30,491 nt of DNA from DATCZB01 sp035513215 (GTDB lineage: Bacteria > Pseudomonadota > Gammaproteobacteria > Steroidobacterales > Rariloculaceae): positions 1 through 30,491 of the forward strand of contig DATKCK010000100.1 of assembly GCA_035513215.1 (NCBI GenBank), given 5' to 3'. This document shows, piece by piece, positions 1 to 10,379 of this stretch. The notes below the pieces were generated by a model. That model was not told where the DNA came from and did not search any database. It saw nothing but the letters and a program-made list of their open reading frames with translations. A program made the translations under genes and the position numbers. Every line of letters begins with the position of its first letter. Within the stretch, counting starts at the first letter, position 1.

Positions 1-24
1 GGCGCAGGCGCGCCGAACCTGAAA

Positions 25-37
25 GGGGTCTGACCCC
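25..37. repeat. 13-base GGGGTC-T-GACCCC palindrome
   Basis: This perfect inverted repeat (6-base arms, one central base) lies 13 bases beyond the stop codon of the minus-strand PQQ dehydrogenase. Read on the minus strand it can form a five-pair stem with a three-base loop followed by TTTC, so it could act as a weak terminator. Similar GGGGTC/GACCCC palindromes occur as dispersed intergenic repeats in many proteobacterial genomes. I see only one copy here, so its repeat status is an inference. Confidence 0.35.
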
Positions 38-50
38 ATTACTGGCCGCA

Positions 51-2204
<2,154 letters not shown>

Positions 2205-2334
2205 TCTTACTTCCCCCGAAGCTCGAAGCTTTCCTTGGGATCCAGTATAAACGGGCATGATGCGGCTGATCGAGCGGCCGCCGTCGTTTATGATCTCAAG
2301 GACAAAGAGCGTGCAATCCCCGGGAGCCAGAGCA
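2205..2334. promoter_or_regulatory. Divergent promoter region between PQQ dehydrogenase and aldehyde dehydrogenase
   Basis: This 130-base spacer must hold promoters for both flanking genes. A TATGAT at 2289-2294 could be the -10 box for the aldehyde dehydrogenase. AGTATA at 2244-2249 reads TATACT on the minus strand and could be the -10 box for the PQQ gene. Neither has a convincing -35 box at 16-18 bases, which suggests activator-dependent promoters. A shared regulator binding in between is possible but no clear operator is visible. Confidence 0.35.
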
Positions 2335-3804
2335 ATGAGCGCAGCACTCGAAGCGAAGACCGAACTTTCGATCAAGTCACCCGACGCCTTTTTCATCGGC
2401 GGTAGTTGGGCGCGGCCGGCCGCCAACGACAAGCTCAACGTGATCTCACCGGTCACGGAAGAGACGGTCATGACGTTCGCCGCGGCAACGCCGGCGGACG
2501 TGGATGCCGCGGTCGCGGCCGCGCGCAAGGCGTTCGACAGCGGACCCTGGCCGAGGCTGAGCGCCACCGAGCGCTCCGACATGCTGCTCAGGGTCGCACG
2601 GGAGCTCGAAGCGCGGCTGCCCGAGCTCGCGCAGGCGTGGACGACGCAGGTCGGCGCGCCGATCAGCTTCACGCGCTATGCATCGGGGCAGGCGCCGGGT
2701 CTCTTCGAGTACTACGCCAAGCTGATTCGCGAGGCGACGCTCGTCGACGAGCGTACGCGCGACGACGGCAGGATCGCGCGCGTCGTCAGGGAACCGGTCG
2801 GCGTCGTTGCGGCCATCACGCCGTGGAACGCGCCGATGGTCCTGCTTTGCTACAAGGTCGCCGCCGGGCTTGCGGCGGGCTGCACGTTCGTGTCCAAGCC
2901 CGCTCCCGAGACGCCGATCGATGCCTACATCCTCGCCGAGTGCATCGAGGCCGCGGGGCTTCCGCCGGGCGTCTTCAACGTCATTCCGGCCGGCCGCGAG
3001 ACGGGCGATTACCTGATCCGGCATCCCGGGATCGACAAGATCGCGTTCACCGGCTCGACCGCCGCGGGCCGGCACATCGCGGCCGTCGCCGCCGAGCGTC
3101 TGACGCGCACGAGCTTCGAGCTTGGCGGCAAGTCGGCCGCGGTGATACTCGAGGATGCTCCGGTGGAGCAGGTTCTGCCGAGCCTCGTGCCGTTTTCCAT
3201 GCCGATCACGGGTCAGGTGTGCTTCTCGCTGACTCGCGTGCTGACGCCTGAGTCGCGCACGCAGGAAATTCTCGACGCCTACGTCGGAGCCGTCCAAAAG
3301 GTCAAAGTCGGAGATCCGCAGAGCGCGGAGACGCAGATGGGGCCGCTGACCATGGCGCGGCAACTCGAGCGTGTGCAGGGGTACATCTCCAAGGGCAAGG
3401 ACGAAGGCGCAAGGCTCGTTCTCGGCGGCGGGCGTCCGAAGGGCCTCGATCGGGGCTACTTCGTTGAGCCGACCGTTTTCGCCGACGTCGACACCAAGAT
3501 GACGATCGCTCAGGAAGAGATTTTCGGCCCCGTCGTATCGTTCATTTCCTACAAGGATCTCGACGACGCTGCGGAGAAAGCGAACGATACGATTTACGGT
3601 CTGCACGGCGCCGTCTATTCGGCCGATCCCGAGGCCGGTTACGCGATGGCTAGGCGCATGCGATCGGGCAGCATCACGGTCAACGGCATGATCGTCGATC
3701 CGAAGATGCCGTTCGGCGGATTCAAGCAATCGGGCATCGGGCGCGAGGGCGGCATCGAGGGTCTCGACAACTACTTCGAGATCAAGACGATCTACTTCGC
3801 CTAG
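2335..3804 (+). CDS. Aldehyde dehydrogenase (NAD(P)+-dependent)
   Basis: Aldehyde dehydrogenase superfamily, 489 residues, the normal family length. It oxidises an aldehyde to the acid in the cytoplasm. All core elements are visible: PWN at 163-165 (Asn165 oxyanion), Lys188 in SKPAPE for cofactor binding, FTGSTAAG near 239-245 in the Rossmann fold, general base Glu262 in FELGGK, nucleophile Cys296 in GQVC, EEIFGP at 394-399 and the PFGGFKQSG signature near 459-467. The start at 2335 has GGGAG eight bases upstream; an upstream in-frame ATG lacks this. The residues after Cys296 (FSLTR) differ from the common CCAGSR pattern, so substrate preference is open. Divergent transcription from the PQQ dehydrogenase suggests it takes the aldehyde product of that enzyme. 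Confidence 0.93.
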   Translation: MSAALEAKTELSIKSPDAFFIGGSWARPAANDKLNVISPVTEETVMTFAAATPADVDAAVAAARKAFDSGPWPRLSATERSDMLLRVARELEARLPELAQAWTTQVGAPISFTRYASGQAPGLFEYYAKLIREATLVDERTRDDGRIARVVREPVGVVAAITPWNAPMVLLCYKVAAGLAAGCTFVSKPAPETPIDAYILAECIEAAGLPPGVFNVIPAGRETGDYLIRHPGIDKIAFTGSTAAGRHIAAVAAERLTRTSFELGGKSAAVILEDAPVEQVLPSLVPFSMPITGQVCFSLTRVLTPESRTQEILDAYVGAVQKVKVGDPQSAETQMGPLTMARQLERVQGYISKGKDEGARLVLGGGRPKGLDRGYFVEPTVFADVDTKMTIAQEEIFGPVVSFISYKDLDDAAEKANDTIYGLHGAVYSADPEAGYAMARRMRSGSITVNGMIVDPKMPFGGFKQSGIGREGGIEGLDNYFEIKTIYFA

Positions 3805-3824
3805 AGAAGCCGCCGAGGGCACGG

Positions 3825-5186
3825 ATGCGGAGAATGCAAATAGCGGCGAGGGCCGTGGCCTGCGTTGCGATCGCCGCGGCGAGCGGCGCGCTGCCGCTGT
3901 CCGCGGCCGCCCAGATCGATCTCTTCGAGTCGCTCTTCTCCGATCTGCCGCGCGAGCCGGCGGCGCTCGCCGACACGATCATCGAAGACGTCGTCGAGAT
4001 CCGCGGGCTCGAGTTTCAGCGCGGGATCGCCGTCAGCAACCAGACGCAGGCCGAGTTCGAGCAGTATCTGGCAGCCGAGATGGGTCGCGCGCTGCCGCCC
4101 GAGCGGGCCGATGTGTTCGGGCGTGTCGTCAACAGGCTCGGCCTCTTCAAGGGGCCGATCATCGAGGATGCGGCCGAGATGATGATCATGTTGGCAACGA
4201 GCCAGGCGGCCGCATACTACGACCCGGACCAGAGCGCCTTCTTCGTGCTGCTCGGCGACGTCCCGATGGAGATGCTCGCTCCGATTTATGCTCACGAGCT
4301 CTATCACGGGTTACAGGATCAGTACTGGGATCTCGATGCCTATTTGCTCGACGGTCTCGAGGACGGTCTCAACGACGACGAGCTGCTCGCCCGCCAGGCC
4401 GTCGTCGAGGGTGAAGCCACCTACGTCATGACGCTCTGGATGATGCGCGAGCTGACCGGTGAGATTCCGAGGGGCTTTGCGCTCGATCTGGCCGTGCAGA
4501 TGCAGGCGCAGCTCGATTCGGCGGCACTGCGCCAGCTCGCCGTGAGCGGGGCGGTTCCCGGCACGGGCAACGAGAATATCGACGCGTCGATCGCGGCGAT
4601 GGACGAGATTCCTCAGTTCATGATGGAAACGCTGATTGGCGTCTATCTGAAAGGCATGGGCTTCGTGCATCAGGTCGTCAAGCAGGGGTGGGACCGCGGC
4701 GAGACGCTTTACACGGATCCGCCGCGATCGACGGAGCAGATCCTGCATCCGGAAAAATGGCTGCTCGAGCGCGATGATCCCGTGGCCATCGAGATGCCCG
4801 ACCCCGACCGGTCCGAGGCGCTCGAAGGCTGGACGCTGCTCGATTCGAACGTTCTGGGGGAATTTCAGCTCCGAATCGTATTCAACGAGTTCGAGATGTC
4901 GGATCGGTCGACGGCCGCGGCAGCAGGCTGGGACGGGGACCGGTTTGCCGTCCTCGAGCGCGGCGACGATCTGCTGCTGTTGCTGTATACGGCCTGGGAC
5001 AGCGAAGCCGAGGCCGAGGAATTCGCGAGCGCCTACGAGGAATTACTGACGAGAAAGTATCCGGACGGCAGCGAGACTACGGCCGTCTCCGTTCGAGGCG
5101 CGGACGTCCTGATCGTCGAGGGTGGCGAGCCCGGCGAGACTGCGGGCTTCATGCGTTATCTCGCGAGCGCGACCCGGAGCGACTGA
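3825..5186 (+). CDS. Secreted HExxH metalloprotease-like protein, function unknown
   Basis: Protein of 453 residues with a Sec signal peptide (about residues 1-30, ending in AAA-Q). Residues 157-161 read HELYH, a zinc-protease HExxH motif, followed by GLQDQYWDL. This resembles bacterial proteins with the pattern HELxHALQDQxFDL. An EGEA motif at 195-198 could give the third zinc ligand, as in gluzincins. The C-terminal third is acidic and has no recognisable domain. The start has GAGGG five bases upstream and lies 20 bases after the aldehyde dehydrogenase stop, so the two may be cotranscribed. A peptidase in the periplasm is the likely role, but the substrate is unknown and activity is inferred from the motif only. 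Confidence 0.8.
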   Translation: MRRMQIAARAVACVAIAAASGALPLSAAAQIDLFESLFSDLPREPAALADTIIEDVVEIRGLEFQRGIAVSNQTQAEFEQYLAAEMGRALPPERADVFGRVVNRLGLFKGPIIEDAAEMMIMLATSQAAAYYDPDQSAFFVLLGDVPMEMLAPIYAHELYHGLQDQYWDLDAYLLDGLEDGLNDDELLARQAVVEGEATYVMTLWMMRELTGEIPRGFALDLAVQMQAQLDSAALRQLAVSGAVPGTGNENIDASIAAMDEIPQFMMETLIGVYLKGMGFVHQVVKQGWDRGETLYTDPPRSTEQILHPEKWLLERDDPVAIEMPDPDRSEALEGWTLLDSNVLGEFQLRIVFNEFEMSDRSTAAAAGWDGDRFAVLERGDDLLLLLYTAWDSEAEAEEFASAYEELLTRKYPDGSETTAVSVRGADVLIVEGGEPGETAGFMRYLASATRSD

Positions 5187-5194
5187 GCGACGCC

Positions 5195-5223
5195 TCGATA
5201 TCGCCTGCCTTCCCGGCTAGAAT
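5195..5223 (+). promoter_or_regulatory. Predicted sigma70-type promoter of the ABC transporter operon
   Basis: TCGATA (5195-5200) and TAGAAT (5218-5223) are separated by 17 bases and match the consensus at 4/6 and 5/6 positions. Transcription would start near 5230, about 20 bases before the binding-protein gene and after the stop codon of the metalloprotease-like gene. This marks the start of the 5252-11856 gene set as a separate unit. Confidence 0.45.
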
Positions 5224-5251
5224 CGAAGGCGGTTCGGGGGAGTATAGAGTG

Positions 5252-6292
5252 ATGAATCCTGGCTCGTTCAGCCGTCGAGAGTTCGTGCGCGGATCGAGCG
5301 CCGCGCTGGCGGCCGGTGTTTCGGGCGCCGCGCTGATCGGCTGTGGTGGCGAAACGGCGAGCACGGGCCGGATAGCGGTGGATTTTCTCGCGATCCTCGA
5401 TCCCCAAGGGCTGACCTTTGCGCCGGAGCTGCTCGGGATCGCCGGCGGCTATTTCGCCGATCAGGGTCTCGATGTCACGCTCCAGCGAACCCGCGGATCG
5501 GCTCCGGCGATCCAGCAGGTCCTGGCCGGCGGCGCGCCGCTGACGCGCATCGAGCAGATCGAAGGCGTCATTCACATCGCGAATCGAGGCGTTCCGATCA
5601 GGAACGTCGCAACGGTCATCAAGGAATCCGCGATTCGCTTCGTCTCGAGCTCGAGCACGCCGATACGCGAGCCCGCGGATTTTGTCGGCAAGCTCGCGGG
5701 AATTCCGTCCGAGGGCGGCTCGACGGACAGGACGCTCGATCTGGTCCTGTCTACGGCAGGCATCGATCCGGCATCGATCGAACGGCAGGTCGTCGGCACG
5801 GCCGCGGGCATCTTCGACCTCATTGAGCGCGGACAGATTCATTGCTACGCCGTCAGTATCGACGTGGCTAACATTCTTCGAAGGCAACGCGACAACGTCG
5901 TCGTATTCAATCCCGGCGAATTCCTCGTGTCCGGGGCGCAGTTTTACATGGTTTCAGAGGAAGGACTGACCGAGCAGCGTGATACGGTGCGTCGCTACCT
6001 CGAGGCGGTTCGTGCCGCGATCGAGTTCATGGTCGACGATGACGGATTCGACAGGACGATCGAGATCCTGCGCACACAGTATTCGTTCGCGACGCTCGAA
6101 GATACGGAAATCGCGAGAGCGAGCCTGACCGAATACGTCGGCATCTGGACCGCCGAGGGGCGCGACGCGATCATGCGAACGGTGCCCGAGAGCTGGCAGC
6201 GCGGCTACGACGAGCTGGTTCAGTCGGGGCTAGCCGAAGGCGGGCACGATCCCTCTGTCTGGTTTACCAACGAGCTAGTCCCGGCGCGATGA
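5252..6292 (+). CDS. ABC transporter substrate-binding protein, Tat-exported lipoprotein (NMT1/SsuA/TauA-like)
   Basis: Periplasmic binding protein of 346 residues for a small organic substrate. The N-terminus has a twin-arginine motif (SRREF at 7-11), a hydrophobic stretch and a lipobox ending at Cys31, so it is probably folded before Tat export and anchored by lipid. The body resembles the NMT1/THI5-like and SsuA/TauA family: a start near FLAILDPQGLTFAP, a GGYFADQGLDV segment, and an RGSAPAIQQVLAGG stretch. GTG at 5249 immediately before the ATG could also serve as start; GGGGGAG lies at 5236-5242. An ATPase and a permease of the matching class follow. The ligand could be a sulfonate, pyrimidine, nitrate-like or other compound; nothing in the sequence decides it. 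Confidence 0.88.
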   Translation: MNPGSFSRREFVRGSSAALAAGVSGAALIGCGGETASTGRIAVDFLAILDPQGLTFAPELLGIAGGYFADQGLDVTLQRTRGSAPAIQQVLAGGAPLTRIEQIEGVIHIANRGVPIRNVATVIKESAIRFVSSSSTPIREPADFVGKLAGIPSEGGSTDRTLDLVLSTAGIDPASIERQVVGTAAGIFDLIERGQIHCYAVSIDVANILRRQRDNVVVFNPGEFLVSGAQFYMVSEEGLTEQRDTVRRYLEAVRAAIEFMVDDDGFDRTIEILRTQYSFATLEDTEIARASLTEYVGIWTAEGRDAIMRTVPESWQRGYDELVQSGLAEGGHDPSVWFTNELVPAR

Positions 6293-6357
6293 AGCGGCGA
6301 GTCTCTGCAGCCGCCGGGGCCCGAGTCGCCTCCCGGCCGGACAGCTAGAGCAGTGCG

Positions 6358-7149
6358 ATGGCGACGGCCGAGCTCGAGCTGATCGATGTCGAAAAGACGT
6401 ATCAGAGCCGGAAGAGCTCGACGCTGGCGTTGACGGGAATCGATCTCGTCGTCGAGCCTCAGGAGTTCGTTTCGATCATCGGACAGTCCGGTTGCGGCAA
6501 GACGACGCTGCTTCGGATTCTCGGGGGCCTGATCAAGCCGACCGGCGGCGAGGTCAAGGCGGAAGGCCGCTCGCTCTGGCGCGGAGAATCGCGGGACAAG
6601 GATACGGTCAGCAGGCTGGGGCTCGTGTTCCAGGAAGCGAATCTCTTTCCGTGGTATACGGTCGAGCAGAACATCGCCTTGCCCCTGAAGCTCAGGGGAG
6701 TCGGAAGGGCAAAGCGCTACGAGCGGGCACACGAGCTTTGCCAGCTCGTCGGTCTCACGGGGTTCGAGAAGAGCTATCCTCGGGAGCTCTCCGGCGGCAT
6801 GCGTCAGCGAACGGCCATCGCGCGCGCCCTGAGCTACCGGCCGGGTATCCTGCTGATGGACGAACCTTTCGGCGCGCTCGACGCGCTGACGCGCGATAAG
6901 ATGAATCTAGAGTTGCAACGGATCGCCGAGGCGACGAAGGCCACGGTCGTGCTCGTGACGCACTCGATCAACGAAGCGGTCTTTCTCGCGGACAGGGTCG
7001 TTCTGCTGACGCCGCGGCCGGGACGCATCCGCTCGATCACGGACGTTCCGTTTCCACGGCCGCGCCAGGTTGACCTTCAGACGTGGCCGGAGTTTCAGAA
7101 CATCGCGCGCGAGCTCAGGCATCAACTCGACGAGAAAGCCGATGGATAG
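6358..7149 (+). CDS. ABC transporter ATP-binding protein (nitrate/sulfonate/taurine type)
   Basis: Nucleotide-binding subunit, 263 residues, that powers the importer formed with the genes on either side. Visible motifs are Walker A GQSGCGKT (42-49), Q-loop FQE (91-93), signature LSGGM (144-148), Walker B ILLMDE (164-169), D-loop GALD and the H-loop His202. NLFPWYTVEQN and PFGALDALTR are characteristic of the SsuB/TauB/NrtD class. The ribosome site is weak. The last 8 bases overlap the permease start, so the two are translationally coupled. Substrate specificity lies in the binding protein, not here. Confidence 0.95.
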   Translation: MATAELELIDVEKTYQSRKSSTLALTGIDLVVEPQEFVSIIGQSGCGKTTLLRILGGLIKPTGGEVKAEGRSLWRGESRDKDTVSRLGLVFQEANLFPWYTVEQNIALPLKLRGVGRAKRYERAHELCQLVGLTGFEKSYPRELSGGMRQRTAIARALSYRPGILLMDEPFGALDALTRDKMNLELQRIAEATKATVVLVTHSINEAVFLADRVVLLTPRPGRIRSITDVPFPRPRQVDLQTWPEFQNIARELRHQLDEKADG

Positions 7150-7927
7150 AGAGAAGTTTCTGAAACTCTTGCCGTGGATCAGCACGCCGCTGTTGCTGCT
7201 CGCCATCTTCGCGATCTGGAAGCTTTATACGACGGTCTCCGGTATCTCCGAGTTCGTGATACCGACGCCCGAGGCGGCCTGGGCGAGCCTCGTCGATCTC
7301 GTGCTCGAGCGCGAAACCTGGACCGTGCATGTCTGGATCACGCTGTTCGAGACGCTCGTCGGCTTCGCCATCGCCGTCGTCACTGGCGTTGCGGTCGGTG
7401 CCGTGCTCGGCCGCATCTACTGGCTCGAGCTCGCGCTCAGGCCGATCATCGTGGCGCTTCAGGTGATCCCGAAGGTCGCGCTGATCCCGATATTCGTTAT
7501 CCTGTTCGGCTTCGGTGTCACGTCCAAGGTCATTATCGCGGCGATCCTCGCGTTCTTCCCGATTATGCTCAACGTCATGCTTGGCGTTCGTTCCGTCGAT
7601 CCGGGACACCGGGAGGTCATGCGGAGCCTCGATGCGGGCCGCTGGCAGACGTTCCGGCATCTCGATTTTCACAGCATCCTGCCGTATCTCTTCGCCGGTA
7701 TGGAGGTCGGGATCGTGTTCGCCCTGATCGGCGCGATCGTCGGCGAGTACCTCGGCGCGAACGAAGGCCTCGGTAATCTCGTCGTCGTCAGCCTGAACGA
7801 CCTCGACGCGCCGCAGCTCTTTGCGGTCATCATCCTGCTTGCGGCGCTCGGGTCCGTGCTCTATTTCGCGGTCAGCGGGGTCAAGCGGCTGATGATTCCC
7901 TGGCACGAGTCGGTTATCCGGGAGTAG
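7142..7927 (+). CDS. ABC transporter permease (SsuC/TauC-type)
   Basis: Inner-membrane permease of 261 residues with about six hydrophobic segments. The first follows the start directly (LLPWISTPLLLLAIFAIW region), which supports the ATG at 7142; a longer frame from 7070 would add a charged, non-membrane N-terminus coded inside the ATPase gene. The EAA-type loop that contacts the ATPase is recognisable around VMRSLDAGRWQTFRHLDF. The Pro/Gly-rich pattern matches binding-protein-dependent permeases for nitrate, sulfonates and taurine. It starts within the ATPase gene and is followed almost at once by a TVP38-type membrane protein. Confidence 0.93.
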   Translation: MDREKFLKLLPWISTPLLLLAIFAIWKLYTTVSGISEFVIPTPEAAWASLVDLVLERETWTVHVWITLFETLVGFAIAVVTGVAVGAVLGRIYWLELALRPIIVALQVIPKVALIPIFVILFGFGVTSKVIIAAILAFFPIMLNVMLGVRSVDPGHREVMRSLDAGRWQTFRHLDFHSILPYLFAGMEVGIVFALIGAIVGEYLGANEGLGNLVVVSLNDLDAPQLFAVIILLAALGSVLYFAVSGVKRLMIPWHESVIRE

Positions 7928-7929
7928 TA

Positions 7930-8691
7930 TTGATTCCGGCGGATTGCCGATTGACTCCGGGGGGATGTCTGACGGAGGCGACCAACAACAATAATCGCCG
8001 GATGCGCCGCGGCCTGATTCGGCTACTCGGTCTCTTTCTTCTCATCGGGGCGCTGCTCGCGATCTGGCGATACTCGCCGTTGGACGAGTGGACGCTGCCA
8101 AGCCAGATCGGCATTTGGCTCGATCGATTGCGCGCGAGCGAGTGGGCCGGCCCGCTCGTCGTCGCCGGATTCGTGCTCGGCAGCTTCGTCGTCTTTCCGG
8201 TGACGGCGATGATCGCGGCGACGGGCATCGCGCTCGGACCGACCGACGGTCTGATCTGGGCTTCGGTCGGATCGCTGATCGGCGCGACGATCAACTACGG
8301 ACTCGCCCGCATGATCCCCGAAGCGACGATCCAGCGCTGGGTCGGGCCGTGGGTGGGCAGGATGGCGCAACGCCTCAAGCGCGGCGGCATCGTTGCCGTC
8401 ATGGTGGCGCGCAACCTGCCTTTCGCGCCGTACACGCTGGTCAACGTCGTGGCCGGCGGGGCGCGAATTCCGTTTCAGGACTACCTGATCGGCACGATCC
8501 TCGGCATGGGCCCGATCATCGCCGCCCTGACGATTCTCGGCGACCGGCTGCGCGGCGCCTGGGAGGACCCGACCCTGACGAACATCGCGTTGCTCCTGCT
8601 CGCGATTCTGTTGTGGTTCGTCCTGGCGCTCGGCTTGCAGATGCTCAGCAATCGTCTGGCGGCAGCGAAGTACTCGTCGCGATGGCGGTGA
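7930..8691 (+). CDS. TVP38/TMEM64 (DedA-related, VTT domain) inner-membrane protein
   Basis: Membrane protein of up to 253 residues with the VTT/SNARE-associated domain pattern: hydrophobic helices, a G-x-F-V-x-F-P-V-T motif (GSFVVFPVTA), a glycine-rich re-entrant stretch, and RNLPFAPYTLVNVVAGGARIPF, which is highly typical of the family. Members are linked to lipid scrambling or proton-coupled transport. The TTG at 7930 has GGAG five bases upstream and lies two bases after the permease stop. The alternative ATG at 8002 begins directly before the first helix but has no ribosome site, so the first 24 residues are uncertain. It overlaps the next gene by 10 bases. Its role beside an importer and a periplasmic oxidoreductase is not obvious. 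Confidence 0.85.
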   Translation: MIPADCRLTPGGCLTEATNNNNRRMRRGLIRLLGLFLLIGALLAIWRYSPLDEWTLPSQIGIWLDRLRASEWAGPLVVAGFVLGSFVVFPVTAMIAATGIALGPTDGLIWASVGSLIGATINYGLARMIPEATIQRWVGPWVGRMAQRLKRGGIVAVMVARNLPFAPYTLVNVVAGGARIPFQDYLIGTILGMGPIIAALTILGDRLRGAWEDPTLTNIALLLLAILLWFVLALGLQMLSNRLAAAKYSSRWR

Positions 8692-10373
8692 CCGCGTCGA
8701 GCTACGACGCGATCGTGGTCGGGTCGGGGATCTCGGGCGGCTGGGCCGCCAAGGAGCTCAGCGAAAGAGGTCTCACGGTCCTGCTGCTCGAGCGCGGGAA
8801 GAATGTCGAGCACGTCAGGGACTACGTCAACGCGACCAAGGCCCCCTGGCAATATCCCCACCGCGGCGGCCGCACCGTCGCCATGGAAGAAGCCTATCCC
8901 GTGCTCCGGCGCGACTACCCGCTGAACGAGAAGAACCTCGACTGGTGGGCATCGGACCAGGACTCGCCTTACACGGAGATCCGAAGATTCGACTGGTTCC
9001 GCGGCTATCAGGTTGGCGGCCGCTCACTCCTGTGGGGGCGCCAGAGCTATCGGTGGAGCGATCTCGACTTCGAGGCCAACGCCCGCGACGGCATCGCGGT
9101 CGACTGGCCGATTCGATACGCCGACATCGCGCCATGGTACGACCACGTCGAGCGGTTCGCGGGGATCTCAGGCTCGCATGAGGGTCTCGAGCAGCTGCCG
9201 GACGGGCAGTTTCAGCCGGCGATTGCGCTCAATTGCGGCGAAGAGCTGATTGCTCAACGGCTGCGAGGCGCGTTCGATGGCACAAGACGCGTCATTTCCG
9301 CGCGTGTCGCGAACCTGACCGAGCCTTTGCCGGGCAGGGCGCCGTGCCAGTACCGCAATGCCTGCTGGCTCGGCTGCCCTTACGGCGCCTATTTCAGCAC
9401 GCAGTCGTCGACGCTGCCCGCCGCGATGGCCACCGGCCGAACGACGCTCGCGCCGTTCTCGATCGTGACCGAGATCGGCTACGACCGGGACTCCAGGCGG
9501 GCGACCGGCGTCCGCGTGCTCGATGCCGTCACCGGGCAATCGACCGAGTACTCGGCGCGGATCGTTTTCCTTTGCGCCTCGGCATTGAACTCGACCTGGC
9601 TCCTGATGCAGTCCGCCCGCGACGTCTGGCCCGGCGGTCTCGGCTCGAGCTCGGGCGAGCTCGGGCACAATCTGATGGATCATCATTTCAGGGTCGGCGC
9701 CGACGGCGACGTCGAGGAGCCGGGACTCGACGGGCACTACTACTACGGCCAGCGACCGTGCGGCTTCTATATCCCGCGTTATCGCAACGTGGCAGGCGAC
9801 CGGCGCGATTATCTGCGCGGCTTCGGCTATCAGGGCAGCGCGAGCCGCGAGGGCTGGCAGCGGGCCGTCCGCGAGCTCGGCATCGGCGGGGCTTTCAAGG
9901 ATGCGATGGCCGAGCCCGGCAGGTGGCGCATCGGCGCGACGGCCTTCGGCGAGATGCTGCCGGTTCATTCGAACCGCATCGGCATCGACGCGACCCGTAC
10001 CGACAAGTGGGGCCTGCCCGTGCTCGCGATCGATTGCGGGATCGGCGAGAACGAGCACGCGATGCGCCACGACATGATGAACGACATGGCCGAGACGCTC
10101 GAAGCCGTCGGCATAAGAAACGTTCGCACCTTCGAGACGGATTATGCGCCCGGCATGGGTATTCACGAGATGGGCACGGCGCGCATGGGATCGGATCCGA
10201 GAACGTCGGTGCTGAACCGCTGGAATCAGGTCTGGGACGCGCCGAACGTCTTCGTGACGGACGGCGCCTGCATGACGTCCTCAGCCTGCCAGAACCCGTC
10301 GCTGACCTACATGGCGCTGACGGCGCGCGCGGCCGACCAGGCCGTCGCCGAGCTCAATCGCAGAAACCTCTGA
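8682..10373 (+). CDS. GMC-family FAD oxidoreductase, catalytic subunit with predicted [3Fe-4S] site (FAD-glucose / glucoside-3-dehydrogenase type)
   Basis: Flavoprotein of 563 residues that probably oxidises a sugar hydroxyl. The FAD-binding Rossmann motif GSGISGG is at 14-20. The C-terminal GMC domain holds His495 (HEMGTARMG) and Asn538 (ACQNPS), the usual catalytic pair. Cys222, Cys228 and Cys232 form C-X5-C-X3-C, the spacing known for the [3Fe-4S] ligands in bacterial FAD-glucose dehydrogenase catalytic subunits. There is no signal peptide. In this family export occurs by piggyback on the Tat signal of the small subunit, which is the next gene, 6 bases away. The start at 8682 overlaps the preceding gene by 10 bases. 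Gluconate 2-dehydrogenase is the main alternative; the neighbouring DUF1080 gene favours 3-oxidation of a glycoside. Confidence 0.92.
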   Translation: MAVTASSYDAIVVGSGISGGWAAKELSERGLTVLLLERGKNVEHVRDYVNATKAPWQYPHRGGRTVAMEEAYPVLRRDYPLNEKNLDWWASDQDSPYTEIRRFDWFRGYQVGGRSLLWGRQSYRWSDLDFEANARDGIAVDWPIRYADIAPWYDHVERFAGISGSHEGLEQLPDGQFQPAIALNCGEELIAQRLRGAFDGTRRVISARVANLTEPLPGRAPCQYRNACWLGCPYGAYFSTQSSTLPAAMATGRTTLAPFSIVTEIGYDRDSRRATGVRVLDAVTGQSTEYSARIVFLCASALNSTWLLMQSARDVWPGGLGSSSGELGHNLMDHHFRVGADGDVEEPGLDGHYYYGQRPCGFYIPRYRNVAGDRRDYLRGFGYQGSASREGWQRAVRELGIGGAFKDAMAEPGRWRIGATAFGEMLPVHSNRIGIDATRTDKWGLPVLAIDCGIGENEHAMRHDMMNDMAETLEAVGIRNVRTFETDYAPGMGIHEMGTARMGSDPRTSVLNRWNQVWDAPNVFVTDGACMTSSACQNPSLTYMALTARAADQAVAELNRRNL

Positions 10374-10379
10374 TCGACG

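Noticed and set aside
2446..3822. Minus-strand open frame (458 codons) opposite the aldehyde dehydrogenase
   Set aside because: Antisense to a gene with all catalytic motifs; composition typical of a shadow frame.
8088..8681. Upstream extension of the GMC oxidoreductase frame
   Set aside because: This part overlaps the TVP38-type gene in another frame and encodes Arg-rich sequence; the FAD motif begins just after the ATG at 8682.
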